From Solirubrobacterales bacterium (GTDB taxonomy: Bacteria; Actinomycetota; Thermoleophilia; Solirubrobacterales; 70-9): a stretch of 49,958 nt of DNA. The notes below the pieces were generated by a model, which made no database searches, had not been told where the DNA came from, and was given only the letters and a program-made list of their open reading frames with translations. Position numbers and translations under genes: made by a program. Positions 30,540 through 38,783 of the stretch are shown piece by piece; positions within the stretch are counted from its first letter, which is position 1, and each line of letters begins with the position of its first letter. The DNA lies in the NCBI GenBank assembly GCA_030152805.1, contig JASLIG010000126.1, forward strand, positions 1 to 49,958, in the 5' to 3' direction.

Positions 30540-32234
30540 CTATTCGATTATTTCGAGCGAGGCGACGACTGGGCCGACGAGGCCGCGGGCCGTTTCGAGG
30601 TCGTAGGCGCTGCCAAGGACGGCGAAGCCGTTGTCGCCCAGGTTGAAGAAGAAGTCGACGCGTTCGGGTAGGCCGGCGTTGGCCTGAAAGGCGATCTCGC
30701 TGCCGATCGCGCCGCCATGGACCACGCCGTCGCGGACCGAGTAGACGGTCTCGCCCGCGGCCCGCAGGTCGGAGGCGATGCCGGCGGCGCTTTCAGCCGG
30801 ATCGGAGGGTTCGCCGAGCGACTCGTCGATCTTCAGTTCTTCGTCGCCGGCGGGGCTGCTCCAGGTATTGCCGACGTAGCTGCCATCGCTGGCCAAGCCT
30901 TCGTTTTCTTCGTGAACCCAGCCGGCCGGGATCGCGACGTTGAAGAGGTTGCCTTCGAAGGTGGTCGTGCCAGCGCTGGCGCTGGCTTCCGCTTCTTCTT
31001 CCGCCACCAGTTCTTCGGCTTCCCTTTCTTCGGCTTCCTTTTCTTCTTCGGCGACCGCCAGTTCCTCTTCGGCTTTGTCGAGGTTCGCCTGCCGCACGTC
31101 GCTCGCCGTCTGCCGGCCTCGCTTGAGCACCGTGCTGGAGCCCCCCTCGCCGGTGAGGACGAGCGCCCCGGCGATCAAGCCCCCGGCGATCGCGAGCGCG
31201 CAGAGCACGATCGCCACAGCCCCGGCGGTCGAGCGTCGGCGGCGGGGCGGGGGCGCGGACGGGGCGGGCATCTGGACGGTCGCCCGCTCCCCGACGGGCG
31301 GGCGGTGGGGCGGGCGGCGCTGGACGTCGGCCTCCCGCAGCCCCGCCGCCGCGACACCGGTCGCGACGCTGCGCTCAGTCGGCGCTTCGGTGCCGGCGCC
31401 GGCGGCGGCCGACGCGGCGCGGCCGAGATCTCCAGCCGAGCGGAAACGCTGGCCGGGATCGCGGGAGATCGCCCGCGCGATGACGGGGTCGAACGGGTGC
31501 GGTCCGGCGGCGGCGGGCAGCGGCGGCGGGTCTTCGTTGGCCTTCCCCCACAGCTTCTGCATCTCGTCGCCGGTGTAGGGGACCGAGCCGGTGAGCATCT
31601 CGTAGAGGACGCAGCCGAGCGAGTAGATATCGGTGCGGGCGTCGATCCGGCCCGCCGCCATCTGCTCGGGCGCGACGTAGTCGAGGGTGCCGATCCACGT
31701 GCCGGTGCCGGTCAGCTGGGTCTGCGCCGTCCCCACGCCCCTGGTCAAGCCGAAGTCGGTGAGGAAGGCCGTGCCCCTGCCGGGAACGCCGGCGAGGAGG
31801 ATGTTGGCCGGCTTGACGTCACGGTGAACGAAGCCGGCCGCGTGGGCTGCGTCGAGCGCCGCGCCGACTTCAGAGACGACCGCCGCGGCGGCGGGCGGCG
31901 CCAGCGGCCCGGAGCTGGCGAGGAACTCGCGCAGGTCCGTGCCCTCGACGTAGCGCATGGCGATGAAGAGGTTGCCGTCGGAGGAGCCGGCGGAATAGAT
32001 CGGGACCGCGTTGGAATGCTCGATCGCGGCGGCGCTGCGCGCCTCTGCCTCGAACCGTTCCTGGAACTCGCGGTCCTGGGTGAGGTTCGGCGCGATCACC
32101 TTCAGCGCCACCTGCCTGCCGAGCCGCTCGTCGCGCGCGAGGTAGACGACACCCATCCCTCCCCTACCGAGCAGGCGAATGATCTGGAAATCCCCGAGGT
32201 GCTCGCCCGGGCGAAGTGAGGTGACTGGCTCCAC
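30540..32234 (-). CDS. membrane-anchored Ser/Thr protein kinase (PknB type)
   Basis: The kinase domain (about residues 15-280) has the glycine loop LLGRGGMGVVYLA, Lys45 (VALKVI), the catalytic HRDVKPANIL (137-146), DFG (160-162) and the APE segment YVAPEQM. A Pro/Arg-rich linker and one membrane helix (TAGAVAIVLCALAIAGGLIAG) follow, then an extracytoplasmic Glu/Ala-rich coiled coil (EEELAVAEEEKEAEEREAEE) and a C-terminal globular domain (FEGNLFNVAIPAGWVHEENE). No PASTA repeats are present; the outer domain is the unusual part. It is divergent from a zinc-ribbon membrane protein and heads a block of such proteins. Confidence 0.93.
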   Translation of the reverse strand: MEPVTSLRPGEHLGDFQIIRLLGRGGMGVVYLARDERLGRQVALKVIAPNLTQDREFQERFEAEARSAAAIEHSNAVPIYSAGSSDGNLFIAMRYVEGTDLREFLASSGPLAPPAAAAVVSEVGAALDAAHAAGFVHRDVKPANILLAGVPGRGTAFLTDFGLTRGVGTAQTQLTGTGTWIGTLDYVAPEQMAAGRIDARTDIYSLGCVLYEMLTGSVPYTGDEMQKLWGKANEDPPPLPAAAGPHPFDPVIARAISRDPGQRFRSAGDLGRAASAAAGAGTEAPTERSVATGVAAAGLREADVQRRPPHRPPVGERATVQMPAPSAPPPRRRRSTAGAVAIVLCALAIAGGLIAGALVLTGEGGSSTVLKRGRQTASDVRQANLDKAEEELAVAEEEKEAEEREAEELVAEEEAEASASAGTTTFEGNLFNVAIPAGWVHEENEGLASDGSYVGNTWSSPAGDEELKIDESLGEPSDPAESAAGIASDLRAAGETVYSVRDGVVHGGAIGSEIAFQANAGLPERVDFFFNLGDNGFAVLGSAYDLETARGLVGPVVASLEIIE

Positions 32235-32287
32235 GGTTGTGCGCGGTCGGGATTACGGCCGGCGGCGCCGGCTCATGGTAACGGTGT

Positions 32288-32324
32288 ATAAGGTCGCGGC
32301 ACACATAAAGGGGGGAGCTGGGAA
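32288..32324 (+). promoter_or_regulatory. promoter and ribosome site of the first zinc-ribbon gene
   Basis: TATAAG at 32288-32293 is a good -10 element, and GGGGGGAG ends seven to eight bases before ATG 32325. The kinase gene starts 90 bp away on the other strand, so the two may share a divergent control region. Confidence 0.5.
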
Positions 32325-33002
32325 ATGGAACTGAAGTTGCAGAGGTTGAGCAGCGGCGAGAGGATCGCCGCCGGGTCGGCGCTGGCGCTGTTCGTGTGCA
32401 TGTTCTTCGGCTGGTTCAACTTCGGCTTCACCACCGACAACGCCTGGGAATCCCTCCACTTCATCAGTCCGATCCTGGCAATAACGATCGCCGCCACCCT
32501 GGGAATCGCCTTCATGAAGGCGACCGAGAGGAGCCTCGGGGACATACCGGCCGACTCGCTGATCTTCGTCCTCGGTTGCACTTCCGCCGTTCTCGTCCTC
32601 TTCCGACTGATCGACCCGGTGTCCCTGCCGGGCGCCGAGGGGTTCCAGGCCAGCGGCAGCGTCGAGGCCGGGCTGTTCCTCGGCCTGATCGCGGCCGGCG
32701 GGATCGCGGCCGGCGGCTATATGGCAACCGGCGGCACCGCGCTGGACCAGCTGAAAGCGCTGCTGCCGAGCGAGCGGCCGGCCTCGCCGGCAGCGGCACA
32801 GTCGGCACCCCCGCCCCCGCCGGCTGCTCCGGCGGCGCCGGCACCCCCCAGCGCACCCCAGCCCCCGGAGGCGCCGGCGGCCAGCAGTGCGTCCTCGGCC
32901 GCCCCCGCGCGTGCCTTCTGCGAAGAGTGCGGAGCGGAGATCGGCCTCGAGGATCATTTCTGCAGCGCCTGCGGCAAAGAGCAGACGTCTAAACCGGGCT
33001 GA
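32325..33002 (+). CDS. four-helix membrane protein with C-terminal zinc ribbon
   Basis: This 225-residue protein has about four membrane helices (ALALFVCMFFGWFNFGF; ISPILAITIAATLGIAF; LIFVLGCTSAVLVLFRL; GLFLGLIAAGGIAAGGY). A long Pro/Ala linker and a C-terminal ribbon FCEECGAEIGLEDHFCSACG (two CxxC knuckles) follow. The ribbon must face the cytoplasm and probably binds zinc. It is the only member of the local group with the ribbon at the C-terminus. Its last 14 bases overlap the end of the converging neighbour. Function unknown; the neighbourhood suggests a membrane complex under kinase control. Confidence 0.8.
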   Translation: MELKLQRLSSGERIAAGSALALFVCMFFGWFNFGFTTDNAWESLHFISPILAITIAATLGIAFMKATERSLGDIPADSLIFVLGCTSAVLVLFRLIDPVSLPGAEGFQASGSVEAGLFLGLIAAGGIAAGGYMATGGTALDQLKALLPSERPASPAAAQSAPPPPPAAPAAPAPPSAPQPPEAPAASSASSAAPARAFCEECGAEIGLEDHFCSACGKEQTSKPG

Positions 33003-33927
33003 GGCTGCCGAGAACCAGTATGTCGGTGTCGAGCGGCAGCAGGGTGAGCATCAGTTCACCGCCGCTGGGCCGGACCAGGATTTCGCCGTCGCCGATGCAG
33101 GATGCGCCCTGCGCGTAGGTGAGGGTGGTGGGGCCCGCTTCGCTGAGCGAGAGATCCTCGCGGCAGCCGCTGCCCCCGAATTCGAGCGTTCCAGCGCTGC
33201 CCTCGGAGTCCATTTCGAGGCTGACCGAGAGCGAACTGAGGTTGGGGTGTTCGCCGCTGCTGCGATCGAGGCTGCCGCTCCAGCTCCCGGCCGTTTCGGC
33301 CGGTCCGCCGATTTCCGCCGCGGGGGTGATCTCCCTGGCGTATGCCGAGGGCACGCCGTTCTGTCGCAGCCGCTTCACCATCGAGGCTTCCTGCGACCCC
33401 GTTTGCAGCGGCCCGCCGAGCAGAACCTGGAAGCCGGGATACAGCTCTGCCGCATCGTCGGAGGAGATGACCTCGACTTCGATCCCCTCGCCGGCGAGAC
33501 GTTCCCGCTCCGCTTCGGCGTGGGGGACGGTCTTGAAGGAGCCCGCCTGCACGTAACGACCCGCTTCGACCGCGCCGGCGAGCGTCTGGGTGGGTTCGCT
33601 TTCCGTGTCGAGCGTTTCCGTGGTTTCGGTCAAGGTCGTCGTCCTGCCGTTCACGACCACCGTCGTGGTGGATGCCTCGCCGCCGCCGGCGAGCAGGATC
33701 GCCACGGCGGCGCCCGCGCCGATCAGGACGATCGAGAGCCCGACCCAGATCGCGGTGCGGTTGCGCCGGCGGCTTCCGGGGGGTTGCGCGGCGAGCGCAA
33801 CGGGTGCTCCCGCAACTGCCGCGGGCGCCTCGTATTTGGTGCCGCAGGCGCGGCAGAAGGAAGCACCGGCCGCGAGCGGCCGGCCGCAGTTGCGGCAGTG
33901 CTTGGTACCGCCATTGGGATCAGGCAC
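32989..33927 (-). CDS. zinc-ribbon, single-helix protein with SPOR-like domain
   Basis: The order is an N-terminal zinc ribbon HCRNCGRPLAAGASFCRACG, a membrane helix (AIWVGLSIVLIGAGAAVAIL) and a Thr-rich stretch. After that comes a SPOR-type repeat (AGRYVQAGSFKTVPHAEAER and FQVLLGGPLQT), which binds denuded peptidoglycan in known proteins, and a beta-rich C-terminal domain (GTLEFGGSGCREDLSLSEAG). The topology places the ribbon inside and the SPOR and beta domains outside, linking cytoplasm and cell wall. It overlaps the next minus-strand gene by eight bases, so they form an operon. Confidence 0.78.
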   Translation of the reverse strand: MPDPNGGTKHCRNCGRPLAAGASFCRACGTKYEAPAAVAGAPVALAAQPPGSRRRNRTAIWVGLSIVLIGAGAAVAILLAGGGEASTTTVVVNGRTTTLTETTETLDTESEPTQTLAGAVEAGRYVQAGSFKTVPHAEAERERLAGEGIEVEVISSDDAAELYPGFQVLLGGPLQTGSQEASMVKRLRQNGVPSAYAREITPAAEIGGPAETAGSWSGSLDRSSGEHPNLSSLSVSLEMDSEGSAGTLEFGGSGCREDLSLSEAGPTTLTYAQGASCIGDGEILVRPSGGELMLTLLPLDTDILVLGSLSPV

Positions 33928-34609
33928 GGGGGCGGAGGGGGTCTTCGAGCGGCGGTGGCGGAACGGTTCGCCCGCTGGATTGCGAGACGATCAGGCAGCC
34001 GGCGGCGACGACCATTGCGCAGGCGATGACGAGCGGCAGCGGTACGTACCCGCTGCCGATGTGAACGGTACCGAGGTCGGGGAAGTAGACGAAGGCGAAG
34101 TAGAACGGCAGCGGAAAGAGGCTGAGGTTGAACGCTTCGGGGAAGGACCAGAGGAGGGCCACGATCAGCGTGGGCGTTCCCGCCACGACCAGCCAGGTGC
34201 CGCGCGACTTGCGATTTCCGGGACGGGCAGTGACGAAAAACCTGCCGATCGCGATCGCCACCAGGCCCGAGGCGAACGCGACCACGTCGCCAAGGCGGAC
34301 CGACTCACCGTAGTTGACCGAGAAGTCGTGATGGAGGGGCTGGTAAATGGTCGCGAAGAGAGTTATGAAACACATCGCGACCCCACCCACGATCGCCAGC
34401 AGCCCAACCAGAACATCGCTGGCCGAGGGTGACTGCCGCGCGGCGACCGCGACCGGGTTCGCCTGCAAGGGCGGGGGTGCGGGTTCCGGAGCTGGGGCTT
34501 GGGGCGCCTGATAGGGGGTCGCCTGTGCGTTGCCGCAGGCGCGGCAAAACTTTGCCGTTTCGCTGAGGCTGGCGCCGCAGGTGCCACAGTAAACAGTCGA
34601 CATGTTCAC
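33920..34609 (-). CDS. zinc-ribbon membrane protein (about five helices)
   Basis: The 229-residue protein starts MNMSTVYCGTCGASLSETAK, completing the ribbon with FCRACG. A Pro-rich linker (APAPEPAPPPLQ) leads to about five hydrophobic helices (DVLVGLLAIVGGVAMCFITL; VVAFASGLVAIAIGRFFV; WLVVAGTPTLIVALLW; FPLPFYFAFVYF; LVIACAMVVAAGCLIV). It overlaps the SPOR-like gene by eight bases, implying coupled translation. No catalytic motif is visible. A 57-base gap separates it from the beta-lactamase-like gene upstream. Confidence 0.78.
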   Translation of the reverse strand: MNMSTVYCGTCGASLSETAKFCRACGNAQATPYQAPQAPAPEPAPPPLQANPVAVAARQSPSASDVLVGLLAIVGGVAMCFITLFATIYQPLHHDFSVNYGESVRLGDVVAFASGLVAIAIGRFFVTARPGNRKSRGTWLVVAGTPTLIVALLWSFPEAFNLSLFPLPFYFAFVYFPDLGTVHIGSGYVPLPLVIACAMVVAAGCLIVSQSSGRTVPPPPLEDPLRPRA

Positions 34610-34666
34610 CTTCCGTACCTCCCGCTCGATTCGCGGCTCGCCGCCCGCGGCACGCTGCTTTTTGCA

Positions 34667-35743
34667 CTAACGCCCATTAACACCCAAAACGTTCGAGCGG
34701 ACGGAATCCATCACCGTTTCCAGTGCGGCCGGGGCGGCGGTGATGCCGGGGTCGTCCCGCGACGGTTGCCCGTCCGGGTGGAACATCACCGCCAGCGCCA
34801 CGTGCCCGCCGTCGCGGAGCGACAGCACCACGATCTGGCCGGCGAGGAAGTTGCCGTTGAGGCTGCCGCCCCAGCCGGCCTTGTAGGCGGGTGTCATGCC
34901 AGAGAAGGCGACGCCGGCGCCCCACTCGAGCGGGGCGGTCAGCTCGCCCGGCTCACTCTCGCGGCTCGGCTGCTTCGGCGCCGACATCAGTTCGAGCGCC
35001 TGGGCGCTGATCGCCCGGCCGTAGGCGCCGACCGCGAGCGCGTGGGCGAGGCGCGCCGCGTCGGTCACCCGCCAGCGCGAGGTGCCGAGCAGCAGCGCCC
35101 GCGCCAGCGGTTCGGGAATTTCCCTCTGTTCGCGGAGGAAGGGGACGCAGAGCGATTCGGGCGCCTCCACCTGCGAGCCGGCGATCACCCGCCCGCCGGC
35201 GATCGAGAAGACTTCGGCGAAGTCGCGCCGCGCCTCGGGAATGCCGCGGGCCGCCCGCTGAAGTTCGAGCACGACGCGGCGCTGGCGGCAGTTCTCCGAG
35301 CGGGTCAAGGCCCCCTGCAGCGCGCTGAAGAGCTCCGGCGAGAGCGTTTCGCCGGGTCTGTCCTCCCAGCCGAGCAGCCGCAGCAGGGCGATCATCGTCG
35401 CCACCTTGCTCATGCTCCACATCCGCATGTAGCGTTCGGCGCCGCCGCCGCCCGCAGTGGCGACGATCGGCGCGGGCGAGCGATCGAGCATCGCGGCGGC
35501 CTCGACCTCACCGCCGAGCGACGCCGCCCGCTCCGCGCCTTCTCGCAAGGCCACGGCGAGCCCTTTTTCCGCGCTGCTCAGCGGTGCCGGGGAGCTGCCG
35601 GTCTGCCCGCCGTCCGACCGGGCCTTCGCCGTGCCGCCGGGATCGCTGGCCGAGGAACCGCCGTCGAAGTGCAGCACGAGCGCCAGGACCAGCAGGGCGA
35701 TGGCCGCACAGCCCAGAACCGCCCCTATGTGCCTGGCCGCCAC
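34667..35743 (-). CDS. membrane-anchored serine beta-lactamase-like protein
   Basis: From GTG 35743 the protein begins with a membrane anchor (HIGAVLGCAAIALLVLALVLHF), then a disordered stretch. A domain follows with MWSMSKVATMIALLRLLG (the S-x-x-K nucleophile motif), a middle region with ENCRQRRVVLELQR, and PAYKAGWGGSLNGNF in the place of the K-T-G triad. These fit penicillin-binding/beta-lactamase-like hydrolases, but KAG replaces KTG and the second motif is unclear, so a peptidase, an esterase or an inactive sensor is possible. The frame is open to 35848, overlapping the neighbour's end; 35743 avoids this. It lies between zinc-ribbon genes. Confidence 0.72.
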   Translation of the reverse strand: MAARHIGAVLGCAAIALLVLALVLHFDGGSSASDPGGTAKARSDGGQTGSSPAPLSSAEKGLAVALREGAERAASLGGEVEAAAMLDRSPAPIVATAGGGGAERYMRMWSMSKVATMIALLRLLGWEDRPGETLSPELFSALQGALTRSENCRQRRVVLELQRAARGIPEARRDFAEVFSIAGGRVIAGSQVEAPESLCVPFLREQREIPEPLARALLLGTSRWRVTDAARLAHALAVGAYGRAISAQALELMSAPKQPSRESEPGELTAPLEWGAGVAFSGMTPAYKAGWGGSLNGNFLAGQIVVLSLRDGGHVALAVMFHPDGQPSRDDPGITAAPAALETVMDSVRSNVLGVNGR

Positions 35744-35750
35744 CCGCGGC

Positions 35751-36677
35751 TCAGCAGTTCGCGCCGAGCAGCTCGCCCGCGCGCGGCTGCCACTCGCTCC
35801 GTCGCGCGGAGGTCGTCGAATAACCCGGGTCGTAGGTCCACTCGCCACCCTCGTACTTGACCCAGGTGAGGCCGCCCCATTCGCTGCAGGGGGACTGCGG
35901 CGCCGACCAGCCCATCCCGGTGACCCGCACCCGGGCGACGCCTTCGCCTTCGAGCGAATCGATGCGCGCTCTCAGGCCCGCGGGCGAGAGGTAGTCGGAG
36001 AGGCTCGCCTGGGCCCGCTTCCACTTCGTGTAGCCATATTCGGCCAGGTTCTGGCGGTGCTTGCGCACCGAAAGCAGCGCCCAGGCCGAGGGGAAATCGT
36101 GTTCGACGACGTCCTCGTGGTAGGCGACCAGCAGGGCCGCGATCTGTTCCTCCATCTCCGCCTTGCCGACCAGCGGGAAGCCTTCTTCTTCGACTTCACC
36201 TTCGCTTTCGGATTCGTCTTCGGTTTCTCCAGCGTCGTCCCCGCCGCTGGACGTGGCGCCGCTGTTGCCGCCGTCGGCTGCGACCGTGGTCGGCGAGGAA
36301 TCACCGCCGCCGGCGAGGACGATCGCCGCGGCCGCACCGGCGCCGAGCAGCAGGATCGCCGCCGCTATCAGCAGCGGCGCACGGCGCCGGCCCGGCCTGG
36401 CCGGTGACGGCGAAGGTGGCGATTGTGGTGGCGGCGCAGCCGCGGGCTGAGCCGGCCGCACCAGGGTGGACTCGGGCACGCCGGCGGTGGGCTTGGCCTG
36501 GCCGGCGGCAATGGGAGCGCCGCAGGCGCGGCAGAAGGAGGTGCCGGCGGCAACCGGCGATCCGCAGGCGTCGCATGTCGGTTGCTCGTACCGCGTCCCG
36601 CAGGCGCGGCAGAACGACGCGCCCGGCGCGAGCGCCTCCCCACAGGAACCGCACATGCGCGGGCTATCCGGCTTCAT
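35751..36677 (-). CDS. double zinc-ribbon, single-helix protein
   Basis: Two tandem ribbons are present: MCGSCGEALAPGASFCRACG and TCDACGSPVAAGTSFCRACG (eight cysteines, two zinc sites). A Pro-rich linker, one membrane helix (APLLIAAAILLLGAGAAAAIV) and a Ser/Glu-rich stretch follow. The extracytoplasmic domain (GKAEMEEQIAALLVAYHEDV, then WALLSVRKHRQNLAEYGY) resembles the NTF2-like or DUF4878-type domains that end many actinobacterial exported proteins. It is eight bases upstream of the beta-lactamase-like gene in the same direction, so an operon is likely. Function unknown. Confidence 0.78.
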   Translation of the reverse strand: MKPDSPRMCGSCGEALAPGASFCRACGTRYEQPTCDACGSPVAAGTSFCRACGAPIAAGQAKPTAGVPESTLVRPAQPAAAPPPQSPPSPSPARPGRRRAPLLIAAAILLLGAGAAAAIVLAGGGDSSPTTVAADGGNSGATSSGGDDAGETEDESESEGEVEEEGFPLVGKAEMEEQIAALLVAYHEDVVEHDFPSAWALLSVRKHRQNLAEYGYTKWKRAQASLSDYLSPAGLRARIDSLEGEGVARVRVTGMGWSAPQSPCSEWGGLTWVKYEGGEWTYDPGYSTTSARRSEWQPRAGELLGANC

Positions 36678-36875
36678 CGATCGCCTCCTGCGCCAGCTCG
36701 GAATTCAACAGACAGTGATCCTGCGGGTAGGAAGGTGAGTAGTGTGAAACCAACCACAAGGGTGAAAAAAGAACGAACCTGTGAGTTCCTCGCCCGCGCC
36801 ACGGCGGCCGTAGCTAATCATTCTTGAAAGACGGCCGAACGTTCAACCCCTCTCGCGGTAGTCTGCGCGCGCAAA

Positions 36876-38759
36876 ATGTCTACGAAGGTCTTTTGCACCA
36901 GCTGCGGGGTACCGGTCGAGGCGGACTGGCAGTTCTGCGAGGCGTGCGGGGCGGCGCAGGCCAGCGATGAGGTGGCGCCGGTCACCCATTCCGAGGCCGA
37001 GACGAAGGCTCTGCCCAAGGCCGAGCCGCCGCCTAGGCCGCCGCGGACCGCGCCGCCGCTGCAGGCGCACGCGATCGAGGTGGAGGCGGGTGCCAAGACC
37101 CTGCTGCAGCCGACGACGCTGCGACTCGAAGAAGGCGAACTGGTCGCGATCATCGGTCCCAGCGGCTCCGGCAAGAGCACCCTGCTGAAGGCGCTGGGCG
37201 GCATCAGGCCGACCAGCGGCGGCACGGTGCTGATGCGCGGCGACGACATCGGCCTGCGTCAGGCGGACGTCGGCTACGTGCCCCAGGACGACACCCTGCA
37301 CCACCGGCTCAGCATCCACGAGGCGCTCTCCTTTGCCGCGAAGCTGCGGCTGCCGGAAGGGCACAGCAAGGAGGAACGGGAGGCCGCGATCGCCAGCGTC
37401 CTCGAGCAGGTCGAACTCGACGACATCCCCGAGCGGCGCATCGGCAACCTCTCCGGCGGCCAGCGCAAGCGCGCGGCGGTCGCGCTCGAGCTGATCAGCA
37501 AACCGGAGTTGCTGCTCCTCGACGAGCCGACCACCGGGCTCGACCCGGGCCTCGAGCGCCGCCTGATGGAGCTCAGCCGCGAGCTCGCCGACAAGCATCA
37601 CGCCGTCCTGCTCGTCACCCACGCGACCCAGAGCCTCGACCTCTGCGACCGCGTCGCGATCATGGCTCCGGGCGGCCGGCTCGCCTACCTCGGTCCGCCC
37701 GCCGACGCGCCCGAGGCCTTCGAGGTCGACCAGATCGACGAGGTCTACGCCAAGCTCACCGACGAAGCCGAGGAAGGCGAGGTGGCGCGTCGCGTCGAGG
37801 GTCCGCTCTCACACCCCCGCCCGGCCTCCTCGCGCGAGGTGCCGCGGCGGCGGATCTGGCCCCAGGTGAGGGTCCTCTGCCGCCGCTACGCGCTGCTCTT
37901 CGCGCGCGACCGTCGCAACGCGAAAATCCTCGCCGCCCAGGTCGTGGTGCTGGCGCTGGGCGCCGCCTTCCTCTTTCAATCCGACGTCTTCGGCTACGAC
38001 GAATCGGGCAACGCCATGCACGCCGCGCAGAGCGCGCAGCTGCTCTTCCTGATGGTCACGGTGTCGATGTGGTTTGGGGCGATCTCATCGGTACGGCAGA
38101 TCGTCGCCGAGCGCGGTGTCCTGGCTCGCGAGCTGGCGGCTGGTGTGAGGACGGAGGCGTATCTACTCTCGAAGGGCGTGGTGATCGGCGCCGTCGCCGC
38201 CGTCCAGACCGCCCTCTTCGTCTGGATCGTGTTCGGCCTGCGCCCGCTCGAGCAGGCGCCGAGCAACGCCGAGGTGCAGGTGCTGACGATCTGCATCCTG
38301 ACCGCCTGGGTCGGAGTCGGCTTTGGCCTCACCCTCTCCGCCTTTGCCCGCAGCGAGGACCAGGCGGCGAGCTTCCTGCCGCTGATCCTGCTGCCCCAGC
38401 TGCTCTTCGCCGGGGCGGTGGTCACGACCAAGGACATGGGCGGGCCGATCCAGATGCTCTCGCACCTGGTCGCGGCCCAGTGGGGCTTCGCCGGGGTCGG
38501 CAACGCGATCGACATGAACGGGCGGATCGAAGCCGATCCGGGCTTCGCCCACGCCAACCACTACAGCTCCGCCTTCTTCACCCACGGCGAGGCCCAGGTG
38601 GCGATCGCTCTGACCCTGATGATCATCGCCTGCGCCGCCGTCCTGCAGGCACGCCTACGACCCTCCTTCGAGGACACCTGGTGGCAGCAGGGCCGCCAGC
38701 GCTGGGACCGCTGGCTCGCCGAGCGCCGCCAGCAGCAGGCGCAGGGCTTCGCCGGCTGA
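36876..38759 (+). CDS. ABCG-like transporter half-unit with N-terminal zinc ribbon
   Basis: The protein begins with a zinc ribbon, FCTSCGVPVEADWQFCEACG, then a Pro-rich linker. The ATPase domain has Walker A GPSGSGKST, signature NLSGGQRKRAAVALEL, Walker B LLLLDEPTTGLDP and the H-loop THATQS. The C-terminus is an ABC-2 membrane domain of about six helices (RNAKILAAQVVVLALGAAFL onward). ATPase then membrane domain in one chain is the reverse of most bacterial exporters and typical of the ABCG/White type. The fused ribbon ties it to the neighbouring ribbon proteins. It is divergent from the double-ribbon gene; the 198-base gap holds no other gene. Confidence 0.85.
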   Translation: MSTKVFCTSCGVPVEADWQFCEACGAAQASDEVAPVTHSEAETKALPKAEPPPRPPRTAPPLQAHAIEVEAGAKTLLQPTTLRLEEGELVAIIGPSGSGKSTLLKALGGIRPTSGGTVLMRGDDIGLRQADVGYVPQDDTLHHRLSIHEALSFAAKLRLPEGHSKEEREAAIASVLEQVELDDIPERRIGNLSGGQRKRAAVALELISKPELLLLDEPTTGLDPGLERRLMELSRELADKHHAVLLVTHATQSLDLCDRVAIMAPGGRLAYLGPPADAPEAFEVDQIDEVYAKLTDEAEEGEVARRVEGPLSHPRPASSREVPRRRIWPQVRVLCRRYALLFARDRRNAKILAAQVVVLALGAAFLFQSDVFGYDESGNAMHAAQSAQLLFLMVTVSMWFGAISSVRQIVAERGVLARELAAGVRTEAYLLSKGVVIGAVAAVQTALFVWIVFGLRPLEQAPSNAEVQVLTICILTAWVGVGFGLTLSAFARSEDQAASFLPLILLPQLLFAGAVVTTKDMGGPIQMLSHLVAAQWGFAGVGNAIDMNGRIEADPGFAHANHYSSAFFTHGEAQVAIALTLMIIACAAVLQARLRPSFEDTWWQQGRQRWDRWLAERRQQQAQGFAG

Positions 38760-38783
38760 CGCCGGGCGGTTACTCTCCCCACC

